Below, one piece after another: positions 9,545 to 17,250 of a DNA stretch of 33,812 nucleotides. The notes under the pieces are model-generated. The model made no database searches. It worked only from the letters and a program-made list of their open reading frames with translations, and was not told the origin of the DNA. How positions within the stretch are numbered: the first letter of the stretch is position 1; each line of letters opens with the position of its first letter. Made by a program: the position numbers and the translations under genes. The stretch is from Candidatus Omnitrophota bacterium (GTDB lineage Bacteria; Omnitrophota; Gorgyraeia; Zapsychrales; Fredricksoniimonadaceae): NCBI GenBank assembly GCA_028865345.1, contig JAGWKL010000017.1, forward strand, positions 1 through 33,812, written 5' to 3'.

Positions 9545-11212
9545 TTACGTCGCGTTTCTCCCTAAACGACCCCCGTAAAACACACCGCAACTGGGATCGT
9601 AACGTTCCATACACCCTTGTGAATCAGGGTCTTTAGCTGCATAAAATCTCGAAGATGTCGCGTACACGGATGAGTTGGGCGACTGGAAATCCCCGCCGCG
9701 GTAACCGATGCCGACGGTGCCGTCCACCCCGTTGGCGGTATTGGAATCCATGCCCGGCCAGTCCGCGTTGGTGGCAAAGCCATATGTCGTCAGCACTCCG
9801 GTGCCGTCCGTGCCCTGGAAATTAAGCCCTTCCGGCCGCCCCACGGTCACCACCGGCTCGGCCAGGTTGCCGGAAAGCTCCATGTTGCCGTAATAACCTG
9901 CGCCGGCGCTTGCCCTGGGATTGGTGGAAGTCCCGACACTCGCCGCAAAAATACCCACACGCAACGGCCCCATCTGTCCGGCGGCAATGCCCCCGCTGCG
10001 ACCGTCGCCGGAGGTCCATGCCACGGAGTTGCTGTTGATATTGGCCGTATCTTTCAAGGTCTCCGCGCCGTTTTCATCGCCATTGGGAACAATGTCCCCG
10101 GCGCCGGGCGCCGTGTATGAAGTTGTGCCCCACACAAATTCTCCCGGTGTGGGCGGATCGTCCTTACCGCGCGCCGCCTTTTCATATTCCAATTCCGTGA
10201 TGGGGCGCAACGCGGCCCATTCGGCGTACGCCGCCAAATCCGGCCAGGAAATATAACTGACCGGCCTGGCAGGCCTTAAAGTCGTTGCCGGGCTCGAAGG
10301 GATCGCGGCATTCCAGGAGATCGTATTGCGGTTGACGACTCCTTCGGAATTCTTGCCGCCTGTTCTCGTGTTGGCGGATGTGATGTCGCGGTAAGGACGG
10401 GCCGCCACCGGAAGCGTGTTAAAGAAAGCCACCCATTCGCCTTCAGTAAGCTCATATTTCATCAGATAAAAAGCTCCATAACCTTTAGGGAAGGACGCGG
10501 GTATCAAAAATGAAGAGCCGCTGGCAAATTCATCACCCTTGGCGCCGGTGTTCTGATAATAATACGTACCGCTTGCGGCACCGGTCGTTTGGATGGCGTT
10601 TTCATTTTGGATATACCAGGGCTCCGTCACCGCGCTGCCTTGAGTAAAGGCGTATTCTGTTGAACTGTTTGAACTTCCGTCGCCGGCATAAAAAGCGCCT
10701 TGAGGAATGTAGACCATCTCAATGCCGTAGATGGTGGTCAGCGTGTTGCCGGACTGGGCCACCGCCGCCGAAAGCCCGTCCAGCGCGTAATTCCATGTAA
10801 ATTGAATGCCGGTCAAAGCAATGTTTCCTGAGGCTTGGGCCGACCGCTGCACGAAAAACCCTTTTTGATCGGAAGGGACAAACACCTCGAATTGGCTGGC
10901 AAATTGAGCAGGGATGGAAAAGCCGGCAGGATTGATCCCGGAACCGGCCATGGAGGCATGCTTCCATGTGGCCCCGCCGTCCGTTGAATATTTCATGAAG
11001 ACCCATACGGCATCATAATTTGTCTGGTTGCGCCAGCTGTTGTCCTGGCTCAAATTAAAAGAGAAGGTCATGGTGCCGCCGGCCGTATTGGCGCTGACTT
11101 CATCCAAACCGCTCAATTGCAGATTACTGGCCCATGCCGTAGACGCAAACATGGATGTCATTGCGAGAAGCGCAGCCACGAAGCAATCTCTGACCGAATT
11201 AACTCCCATCAT
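9545..11212 (-). CDS. Exported FGE/SUMF1-fold protein with N-terminal beta domain (paralogue 2)
   Basis: 555 residues. The N-terminus has a signal peptide (hydrophobic DCFVAALLAMTSMFASTAWA, cleavage near AWA|SN). Residues about 30-165 form a beta-rich domain shared with the upstream paralogue (DNSWRNQTNYDAVW here, QNSWRNKINYDAAW there). Residues about 165-550 carry FGE-sulfatase/SUMF1 family motifs: EMVYIPQGAFYAGD, FYLMKYELTEGEW, a substrate-loop-like RPITELEYEKAARG, and a C-terminal GYRGGDF. I see no active-site Cys pair of true formylglycine-generating enzymes, so a catalytic role is doubtful; the fold is also used as a C-type-lectin-like binding module. The gene overlaps the previous one by 14 bp and has gggag upstream of ATG 11212. 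The signal-peptide core is encoded by a dispersed repeat (see 11156-11190). Confidence 0.85.
   Translation of the reverse strand: MMGVNSVRDCFVAALLAMTSMFASTAWASNLQLSGLDEVSANTAGGTMTFSFNLSQDNSWRNQTNYDAVWVFMKYSTDGGATWKHASMAGSGINPAGFSIPAQFASQFEVFVPSDQKGFFVQRSAQASGNIALTGIQFTWNYALDGLSAAVAQSGNTLTTIYGIEMVYIPQGAFYAGDGSSNSSTEYAFTQGSAVTEPWYIQNENAIQTTGAASGTYYYQNTGAKGDEFASGSSFLIPASFPKGYGAFYLMKYELTEGEWVAFFNTLPVAARPYRDITSANTRTGGKNSEGVVNRNTISWNAAIPSSPATTLRPARPVSYISWPDLAAYAEWAALRPITELEYEKAARGKDDPPTPGEFVWGTTSYTAPGAGDIVPNGDENGAETLKDTANINSNSVAWTSGDGRSGGIAAGQMGPLRVGIFAASVGTSTNPRASAGAGYYGNMELSGNLAEPVVTVGRPEGLNFQGTDGTGVLTTYGFATNADWPGMDSNTANGVDGTVGIGYRGGDFQSPNSSVYATSSRFYAAKDPDSQGCMERYDPSCGVFYGGRLGRNAT
11156..11190. 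repeat. Dispersed 'DCFVAALLAMT' repeat within a signal-peptide region
   Basis: The plus strand tgtcattgcgagaagcgcag ccacgaagcaatctc matches the widespread intergenic repeat that, read from the other strand, is often mistranslated as RDCFVAALLAMT. Here that reading frame lies inside a supported gene and supplies the hydrophobic core of its signal peptide. Recognition rests on memory of the repeat; only one copy is in this window. Confidence 0.6.
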
Positions 11213-12782
11213 AAGTCCTGACTCCCCTGCCGCCGTAATTATTCAAAGCCGCTGTATCCGTCCTTGCCGCCTCGGCGCGGTCCGATGTCCTTAAATAATT
11301 CGCGCCGTCAGACCATGAGCCGCCGCGAAACCCGGACCCTGCCGCACCGTCAACGCCGTTGGCAGGCGTGCCCTGGTCCATCCCCGGCCAGCCGGCGACA
11401 TCGGCATTACCTTCAAAGCCCGCCGTTGTATCAAGGGCCCCGTTGCCGTCAGTTCCTGTAAAAGCCAAACCTGAGGCATTGCCGATAGTTACAACACGTT
11501 CTTTCAAATTACCGCCTAGGTCCATGACCCCGTAAAAAGACGCTCCGGCGGCGGTTCTTGTAGAATTTGTCCCTGCAAATATCCCGCCGCGCAAAGGCCC
11601 CTGGTTATAACCGGCGCCCAATGAAGAATCCCCTCCTGTAAAAATGGTGTCGCCGTAATTGGCATTGGCATTGGCGGGTGCCGTGATAGTCTCTGTCCCG
11701 TCCTCAGTTGTGCCGCTGATGGCAACGGCCGGAGCAATGGTCTGGTTTCCCCAAATATATTCGCCGGGAACAGGCACCAGCGGCCCGCGGGACATTTTTT
11801 CAAATTCCAATTCCGTCATGGGGCGCAAAGCGTCCCAATCCAGAAAAGCCGCCAAATCCATCCAGCTCAAATAACCCACCGCGCGGCCCGGCCTCTGGGT
11901 CGAGCACAACAAAGGCGTGCCTGCGCAACTGATCGTGTTACGGGCAATGACGTTGGTGGAGTTCTTATGATTATTGTCCGACAAGTCCCGGTTGATGCGC
12001 GCCGCCGCCGGTAAAGAATTGACAAACTGCGCCCATTCCCCTTCGTTGATCTCATACTTCATCACATAAAACGCGTTATATCCTTTAGGGAAGGCGGCCG
12101 GGATGGTGAAGCCGGCGCCGCTGGCGAATTCTCCGGGATTATTGGCGGAAACATAATAATAAGCTCCGGACGCGGCATTGGTGACGGGAATGGGATTTTC
12201 GCTGGTGATATGCCATGGGGTGCTGTCCGCAGAGCCGCTATTTAAGGAAGCCACACTGGCGTTATAGTCGCCCGCGTAAAAAGAGCCTTGGGGGATAAAG
12301 ACCATTTCCAGGCCGAATACGCTGGCGTAGATCTGGTCGGAATCGGTGAACCCGCAGGACTGATAGTTGACGGTCAGCTGCACATTTTGGGTATTGACAT
12401 TGCCGATAAAACCCGGGTTGGCAGGTTGCAAAAAGGCGCCGGCGGCGTCCTGGGGCACATAGATCTGCAAATTAGACCCTGTCCCGACGGAAGTGCCCGC
12501 CGGATTCAAACCGGTGGCGGTAATTGGGCATAACACGGCGTCAGTGGGTGAAGCGGCAGAGTTGATCAAGCGCACGGTGAGCCACGCTGCGTCATAATTG
12601 ATCTTATTGCGCCAGGAATTCTGCCAGCTGACATTAAATGTCACGACCACTGTATGGGCATTCGGGTCGCGCGTGCCTAAGGTCACATTGGTCACTGACA
12701 GGTTATTGGCAAAACTTGGGGTCGCACTTACCGCTAAGATCAGCACTGCCGCTGCTAATATTTTTCCGAAATATCCGGTCAT
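11199..12782 (-). CDS. Exported FGE/SUMF1-fold protein with N-terminal beta domain (paralogue 1)
   Basis: 527 residues. Signal peptide about 1-25 (ILAAAVLILAVSATPSFA|NN), then a beta-rich N-terminal domain to about 150, then an FGE-sulfatase/SUMF1-type domain: EMVFIPQGSFYAGD, FYVMKYEINEGEWAQF, RPMTELEFEKMSRG, YIWGN, and a C-terminal GSGFRGGSWSDGANYLRTSD segment ending in GRGVRTYDGS. It shares this architecture throughout with the next gene, so the pair is a tandem duplication followed by divergence, strongest near the C-terminus, where this fold carries its ligand-binding face. No paired active-site Cys is visible. It starts five bases after the TPR gene's stop without a clear Shine-Dalgarno sequence, consistent with coupled translation. 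It probably acts in the periplasm or outside the cell; ligand unknown. Confidence 0.86.
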   Translation of the reverse strand: MTGYFGKILAAAVLILAVSATPSFANNLSVTNVTLGTRDPNAHTVVVTFNVSWQNSWRNKINYDAAWLTVRLINSAASPTDAVLCPITATGLNPAGTSVGTGSNLQIYVPQDAAGAFLQPANPGFIGNVNTQNVQLTVNYQSCGFTDSDQIYASVFGLEMVFIPQGSFYAGDYNASVASLNSGSADSTPWHITSENPIPVTNAASGAYYYVSANNPGEFASGAGFTIPAAFPKGYNAFYVMKYEINEGEWAQFVNSLPAAARINRDLSDNNHKNSTNVIARNTISCAGTPLLCSTQRPGRAVGYLSWMDLAAFLDWDALRPMTELEFEKMSRGPLVPVPGEYIWGNQTIAPAVAISGTTEDGTETITAPANANANYGDTIFTGGDSSLGAGYNQGPLRGGIFAGTNSTRTAAGASFYGVMDLGGNLKERVVTIGNASGLAFTGTDGNGALDTTAGFEGNADVAGWPGMDQGTPANGVDGAAGSGFRGGSWSDGANYLRTSDRAEAARTDTAALNNYGGRGVRTYDGS

Positions 12783-12787
12783 TTGTT

Positions 12788-13567
12788 TTACCGCGTCAAA
12801 TTAAAATTACCGTCATGGTTCTCAATGGGGGAATTGATCTGGCTGCGCAGGCTGAGCCTGGCCTGAATGATCTTTTCCTGGACCGCGGCCTTATCAGACG
12901 CGTTGGGCTTAAGGTACAGATACATTTGATAATGCTTCAGGGCCGTTTCCTGGTCCCCTAAATATTCGCCGCTGACAAAGGCCAGGTTGTAATGGGTGTC
13001 CGGATCATTGGGGTCCAGGTCCACGGCCTGGTAATATTCCACCACGGCCCTCTGGTATTCGCCCTGTTCAAAATAAATATTCCCCATGTTGTAATGGGCC
13101 TTGGCCAGCTCTTTCCTGAAAGCCTTGTCTTCAGGGTTAAGGTCTCCGCCTTTGGAGAGCATCTCGTTGGTCTTGGCTTCCAGTTCCTGGGTCGTGGCCT
13201 GGCTCTGCTGCGCCACCACCTGCTGTTTGGCTTCCTGGCTCTGCTGGGCCGCCAGCTGGTCTTCCAACTCCTGCATGCGTTTTTGATAGTCCGCGTCACG
13301 GGCAGAGAGCAAGGCACGGACGCTTTTGATCTCGGAGGTATATTGCGTATTAAGATACTCCACATGACGGATCTCCTTGATCAACGCATCCTGTTCCGCC
13401 TGGGTTTCGCCGGCAGTGCTGCCCACCGTCTGTTGCGGCGGGCCCGCGGAATTGTCTTCATCCTGGGCATACGCGCGAGCGCCGCCCGTCCCCAGGCCGA
13501 TGGCGATGATGACAGCCGCGGTCATCCAGATTTTCCGGTCATGCAATTGGTTCCATAGTTTGCCCAT
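12788..13567 (-). CDS. Periplasmic coiled-coil/TPR protein
   Basis: 259 residues. A long N-terminal signal peptide or anchor (WMTAAVIIAIGLGTGGARAYAQ) is followed by a Gln- and Glu-rich coiled coil at about 75-145 (LEDQLAAQQSQEAKQQ) and two or three TPR units at about 150-230 (AHYNMGNIYFEQGEYQRAVV, then a second A-x-x-x-Y-x-x-A type repeat at LDPNDPDTHYNLAFVSG). TPR proteins of this shape often serve as assembly factors or pilotin-like partners of envelope complexes. The position between the secretin (17-bp gap) and the FGE-fold genes (5-bp gap) suggests such a scaffold role here. Ggag lies about nine bases before ATG 13567. The biochemical function is not determined by the sequence. Confidence 0.82.
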   Translation of the reverse strand: MGKLWNQLHDRKIWMTAAVIIAIGLGTGGARAYAQDEDNSAGPPQQTVGSTAGETQAEQDALIKEIRHVEYLNTQYTSEIKSVRALLSARDADYQKRMQELEDQLAAQQSQEAKQQVVAQQSQATTQELEAKTNEMLSKGGDLNPEDKAFRKELAKAHYNMGNIYFEQGEYQRAVVEYYQAVDLDPNDPDTHYNLAFVSGEYLGDQETALKHYQMYLYLKPNASDKAAVQEKIIQARLSLRSQINSPIENHDGNFNLTR

Positions 13568-13584
13568 AAGATTGATCTCCGTCC

Positions 13585-15264
13585 TTAGGAATGATTGAGA
13601 TTCGGTACCGCCGCCTGCGTAGCAGGTCCATCTAATTTAAAATCGTTGTCATTATATGTTTTTGGTCCTTTGATGGTGCCCATGACTCTCTTGATATCGT
13701 CATTAGTACCTTCAACAATATGGGGAGTGATTAAAATGATGATTTCCGTATTGGTCATCGTATCGGACTGATGGCTGAAGAGATAACCCAGATAAGGAAT
13801 GTCCATCAGGCCCGGAATGCCCTGCTTCGTATGCACCTTGTTCTGGTCGCGCAAACCGGCCATCACGATCGTCTGGCCGTCCTTGACCATGACCGATGTT
13901 TCCACTTCGGTCTTGTTCACCTCGGGGATGGTGCTGCCTTCGGAGGAGGCGATATTTTTGACCACCTCCGAAATCTCCGGAGTAAGCTTCATGGTGATGT
14001 AGCCGTCATCATTGATGGTGGGGGTGACGCTTAATTTGATGCCCACATCCACGAAACGCACATCATCGGAGGTGATGGCATTGGACCCGGTCCCGTTGGT
14101 GGTGGCCACAATATAAGGAACAGTGTCACCGACATGGATCTTGGCTTCCTCATTATTGGTCACCAAAAGCTGGGGCGTGGAAAGGATCTTGGTATCGCTG
14201 ACCGATTGCAGGGAACGGATGGCCGCGGTAAATTGATTGCCGGTGAAATTGCCCACCACCGCCGATCCGAAGGTATTAGCCAGGTTGGCGCCCGATCCCG
14301 ACGGGGCCGTGGCCGCCGCTCCGGAAGCAATGCCCAGCGCCGTACTTTGCAAGTCGAACTTCTGGCTTCCGTTGTGGGTGATCGGGGCGTTGAAGTCCGT
14401 GCCCACATCGTAATTGGGGTTGAATACGATCTGCAAAATCCGCGCCTCGATGAGCACTTCCTTGGTGGGGACATCCAGGTCGTGGATGATCTTTTCCACC
14501 TCTTCGCGGCGTCCGGGAAAGACCCTCACCAAAAGCTCATTGGAACGCTCGTCCGGCGTGATGGAGCCCACGGCCTTGGCATCGATGCGCGCGCGCAGCT
14601 TCTCGGCCACCACGTCGGCTTTGGCGTATTTCAGGTCGAAGACCATGGTGTCCAGCGGCTTTTCGATCTGGGCGATGGCTTTTTTCATGAGCGCGATGGA
14701 TTGGGGCGTGTCGATCAGCACGACGCTGCCGGTGTCGTCGTCAATGATGATCTTGCCGCGGTTGCTGCGTATATTGTCGAGCGCGGCCAGCACATAGCTG
14801 GGTTTCGCGTATTGCAAATGGATGATGCTGACCTCCGTCTGGTCATTGAACTGCTTGCCGTACATGGCCTCGTATTCGCCGGCGGTCATCACGCTGATGA
14901 TGCCGTCCTCCATGTGGTAGGCCAGCTTGTCGGACCCGATGACGATGTCCAGGGCGTCCTTGATGGCAACACCATGCAAAAACACCGTGGTCCGGCCCTG
15001 CACCGACGGGGCGATGACGACGTTGAAATCGCCCTTTTGGGCCAGGAACTTGATGACGTCAACAATGTTCATGTCCCGCACGTCCAGCGTGATCTTGCGC
15101 GCCAGCCTCTCGTCCAAAGACTGCTTGGGCTCGGTCATGATGATGGGCAGAATGGGCTTGCCGGGGTCATCGTCCGCCGCCGACCGTGAGGCCCAGGAGA
15201 CGGCCGCCGCGAGGCCGACCAGAAAAAGGAACAGGAATTTGGAAAGTGGGGTATGTTTGCTCAT
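13585..15264 (-). CDS. Secretin (GspD/PilQ family outer-membrane channel)
   Basis: 559 residues. Signal peptide about 1-30 (FLFLFLVGLAAAVSWASRSA). Residues about 55-130 resemble the secretin N0/STN domain (LDVRDMNIVDVIKFLAQKG). Two N1-type repeats follow at about 140-285 (IIHLQYAKPSYVLAALDNI, then VFDLKYAKADVVAEKLRAR). The C-terminal secretin barrel runs from about 285 (VLIEARILQIVF) and ends with the hallmark IPGLMDIPYLGYLFS and IIILITPHIVEG. It should form the gated multimeric outer-membrane pore of a type II secretion or type IV pilus-like machine. GspD is usually longer (about 650 residues); this one has fewer N-domains. ATG 15264 overlaps the GspC-like stop (ATGA), implying translational coupling. 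No ATPase or pseudopilin genes are in the window. Confidence 0.93.
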   Translation of the reverse strand: MSKHTPLSKFLFLFLVGLAAAVSWASRSAADDDPGKPILPIIMTEPKQSLDERLARKITLDVRDMNIVDVIKFLAQKGDFNVVIAPSVQGRTTVFLHGVAIKDALDIVIGSDKLAYHMEDGIISVMTAGEYEAMYGKQFNDQTEVSIIHLQYAKPSYVLAALDNIRSNRGKIIIDDDTGSVVLIDTPQSIALMKKAIAQIEKPLDTMVFDLKYAKADVVAEKLRARIDAKAVGSITPDERSNELLVRVFPGRREEVEKIIHDLDVPTKEVLIEARILQIVFNPNYDVGTDFNAPITHNGSQKFDLQSTALGIASGAAATAPSGSGANLANTFGSAVVGNFTGNQFTAAIRSLQSVSDTKILSTPQLLVTNNEEAKIHVGDTVPYIVATTNGTGSNAITSDDVRFVDVGIKLSVTPTINDDGYITMKLTPEISEVVKNIASSEGSTIPEVNKTEVETSVMVKDGQTIVMAGLRDQNKVHTKQGIPGLMDIPYLGYLFSHQSDTMTNTEIIILITPHIVEGTNDDIKRVMGTIKGPKTYNDNDFKLDGPATQAAVPNLNHS

Positions 15265-15833
15265 AGCTTGATTGTTATCTCCTCATTTTCGTGACTGAAG
15301 ACCACTCTATCCGTATAGATGGTCTTGACAGTGACGCCTTCTAATTGTTGGCCCTGCTTCAGGAAGTACGTTTTATTATTGTCCGTATCTTCGATCATGA
15401 CCGTGGCCGTGTCGGGCAAATCCAGCCAGGAGATGCCCACCAATTTATACTTGGACATCTGCTGGGCCAGGCCCTGCGCCGCCGGATGTTCGGTCTTCGG
15501 GGCATACGGATTAAAAATATCGCGCTCGTTGATCTGTTGCAGGTAATAATCAACGCTGTGCGCGGAAGGCAATGCAGTCTCGGATAATGAAGAACGGCCT
15601 CTTAACTCGGGAGGGAATTGGGCCGGTGAGGCAAGCAGCGAAATCCCGGCGTGCAACTCGAGGCCCAGGACGATGAGGCAGGCCACGATCCCCGCAAACA
15701 GGCAAATGTTTAAAGCGGCGATGCTGAAAGCGAATTGAAATTTTTTCCGGGGAGCCGATTGTGGTTTAGCAGCGACGGAGGATGATTTTTGCATCATCCT
15801 CACCAACTTTTCTTCCGCAGATTCTTTAGGCAT
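15261..15833 (-). CDS. GspC-like inner-membrane partner of the secretin
   Basis: 190 residues. A basic cytoplasmic N-terminus (to about 32) precedes one membrane span at about 33-58 (IAALNICLFAGIVACLIVLGL), a periplasmic linker with YYLQQINERDIFNPY, and a C-terminal small beta domain (YKLVGISWLDLPDTATVMIE, then FLKQGQQLEGVTVKTIYTDR) that matches the homology region of GspC/PilP proteins. In known type II systems this domain contacts the N0 domain of the secretin and links inner and outer membranes. The 4-bp overlap with the secretin gene supports that pairing. The gene is first in the minus-strand cluster and has a candidate promoter upstream. PilP is the main alternative name. Confidence 0.82.
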   Translation of the reverse strand: MPKESAEEKLVRMMQKSSSVAAKPQSAPRKKFQFAFSIAALNICLFAGIVACLIVLGLELHAGISLLASPAQFPPELRGRSSLSETALPSAHSVDYYLQQINERDIFNPYAPKTEHPAAQGLAQQMSKYKLVGISWLDLPDTATVMIEDTDNNKTYFLKQGQQLEGVTVKTIYTDRVVFSHENEEITIKL

Positions 15834-15926
15834 AAAAGGACCCTAAATGAACTTTCCCGTCGGTAAAATTAAACTCCTGGATCTATGTGGTACGCCGTTT
15901 GAAATTCTTTTTGATTTATTATTATA

Positions 15927-15954
15927 ATCTTAACATAGGAGAAAGGTGTTTCAA
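15927..15954 (-). promoter_or_regulatory. Candidate sigma-70 promoter for the secretin/giant-protein cluster
   Basis: On the minus strand TTGAAA (15949-15954) and TAAGAT (15927-15932) are separated by 16 bp, in an AT-rich stretch about 95 bp before the GspC-like ATG at 15833. This is the only sizeable gap (127 bp) upstream of the cluster, so it is the natural place for its promoter. Overlapping TATAAT-like bases leave the exact -10 uncertain. Confidence 0.45.
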
Positions 15955-15961
15955 GGAATCT

Positions 15962-16960
15962 TTAAGAAATCTTTTCCTTCTTCCCAGGCAGGAAGATCAA
16001 AATCCCCGTCGAGAAACCGGCCAGGCGCGCCAGGGCCCGCAGGAACATCACGCCACCGTATAAAATCCCTTCAAAAAAAAGCCGCGTCATCATCCATGCG
16101 CAAAAAATTTCAAAAAACAGGAAGGACAAGGCCGCCCAACAAACCATGCCCATATATATAAAATTGAAACCCGCGCTTAAGACTGCCCCCGCAGCCAGAA
16201 AGGCCGCCCAGGGTATTTCGATCATGTCCTTCCAGTAGGTATACCCGTCCCCGCGCATCATGGCGGGGTGGTCTTTGTACATCTTCAGGCGCCAGAAGCC
16301 GTGCCGGAATTGTTCCTTCAGATATTTGGACAGGATTTGCGGGTGGTAATGGTCCACCAGAGCCATGCGTTGAAAATAAATCCGTTGGCCCGAACGGATG
16401 ATCTTATAACTTAAGTCATTGTCCTCCCCGCTGGCATGGCGGTATGCTGTATTGAACCCCCCCACCGCCTCAAAAACATCTTTTCTGGCGCAAAAGTTAT
16501 AACTGCCGAAGGAGTTGGGAAAATCCGGCATCAAATGGGTATGGCGCCAAAGGATCTCTTTGTACACACACCGGGCCAGTAGGCTTTGGGGGTTGGCGAT
16601 CCCGTAACTTCCCGCCACAACGCCCGTTTGCGCGCGCTTCAAACCCTCCATCAACAAAGAGATCCAGTCCTCGTGCGGGACACAGTCGGAATCCGTAAAG
16701 GCGAGATAAGCGCCCCGGGCGAGCCGGGCGCCGTGATTGCGCGCCGCGGCAGGGCCGGCGTTGTCCTGGCGCGCGTATTTGACCGACGAAAACGAGCGGA
16801 CGATGTCTGCCGTGTTGTCGCGGGAACCGTCATCCACGACGATCACCTCGAAGGGCTGGGAACATTTTTGCCGGGACAGCGCTTCCAGAGTCCGGCCGAT
16901 CGTGGCCGAGGCGTTGTAAGCAGGAACTATAACACTGACGGTTACATCCGTTACAGACAT
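15962..16960 (-). CDS. Glycosyltransferase family 2, membrane-anchored
   Basis: 332 residues from ATG 16960 (343 from ATG 16993). The GT-A fold begins at once with VSVIVPAYNASATIGRTLEA and VIVVDDGSRDNT; the metal-binding DxD is FTDSDCVPHEDW, and the acceptor-side acidic motif is ASGEDNDLSYKI. Two or three membrane spans follow in the last ~90 residues (WAAFLAAGAVLSAGFNFIYM, then VCWAALSFLFFEIFCAWMM), so the enzyme sits on the inner membrane and probably adds a sugar to a lipid-linked or surface glycan. I prefer ATG 16960 because the extra N-terminal MSVFAGMTMKE is translated from a dispersed repeat half (gcgggcatgaca) and adds nothing to the domain. It is preceded by the 241-bp palindromic element. 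Confidence 0.88.
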   Translation of the reverse strand: MSVTDVTVSVIVPAYNASATIGRTLEALSRQKCSQPFEVIVVDDGSRDNTADIVRSFSSVKYARQDNAGPAAARNHGARLARGAYLAFTDSDCVPHEDWISLLMEGLKRAQTGVVAGSYGIANPQSLLARCVYKEILWRHTHLMPDFPNSFGSYNFCARKDVFEAVGGFNTAYRHASGEDNDLSYKIIRSGQRIYFQRMALVDHYHPQILSKYLKEQFRHGFWRLKMYKDHPAMMRGDGYTYWKDMIEIPWAAFLAAGAVLSAGFNFIYMGMVCWAALSFLFFEIFCAWMMTRLFFEGILYGGVMFLRALARLAGFSTGILIFLPGKKEKIS

Positions 16961-17007
16961 TTCTTTCATTGTCATGCCCGCGAAAACAGACATCCAAAGG
17001 TGTTAAT

Positions 17008-17248
17008 GACGGGATAGGTTCGTCTTTTGGCGAGGAGTAAGTTTTTTAGCCAAAGCAACTCATGGCTTGAAGGGCAGCCCGAGGCTTTTGGCCGAGGGCT
17101 GGCCAAACCTGTTCGAGCTTTGAAGCTCCAGAGAGCTTCAAAGCGAGTTGTTTGGCCACCTTCGAGCCATGAGGCCTTTGGCGGCCCCGCCGCAGGCGGG
17201 GCAAAAAACGAGCGAAGCCTCCTCGCCAAAAGACAAACCTATCCCGTC
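17008..17248. mobile_element. MITE-like 241-bp palindromic element
   Basis: Thirty-bp terminal inverted repeats (17008-17037 and 17219-17248) match at 29 of 30 positions, starting gacgggataggtt. Inside are nested inverted repeats: gccaaagcaactcatggctt against ccttcgagccatgaggcctt (about 17049-17182), tggccaaac/gtttggcca (17100-17108, 17149-17157), a central gctttgaagc/gcttcaaag stem, and a gccccgcc/ggcggggc hairpin near 17183-17201. The whole element folds into one long imperfect hairpin. It lies exactly between the DUF2304 stop (17251) and the downstream glycosyltransferase start, and has no convincing ORF. Non-autonomous transposon or structured RNA repeat; no transposase is nearby. Confidence 0.65.
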
Positions 17249-17250
17249 GT

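Noticed and set aside
9545-12782. Diversity-generating retroelement target pair (FGE/C-type lectin fold, GGSW-like C-terminus)
   Set aside because: No reverse transcriptase, accessory gene or template repeat is visible in the window, and the two C-termini do not differ only at adenine-derived codons. Kept only as a check in the findings.
14134-15189. 351-aa plus-strand ORF
   Set aside because: Antisense shadow of the secretin gene, which has full family motifs on the minus strand.
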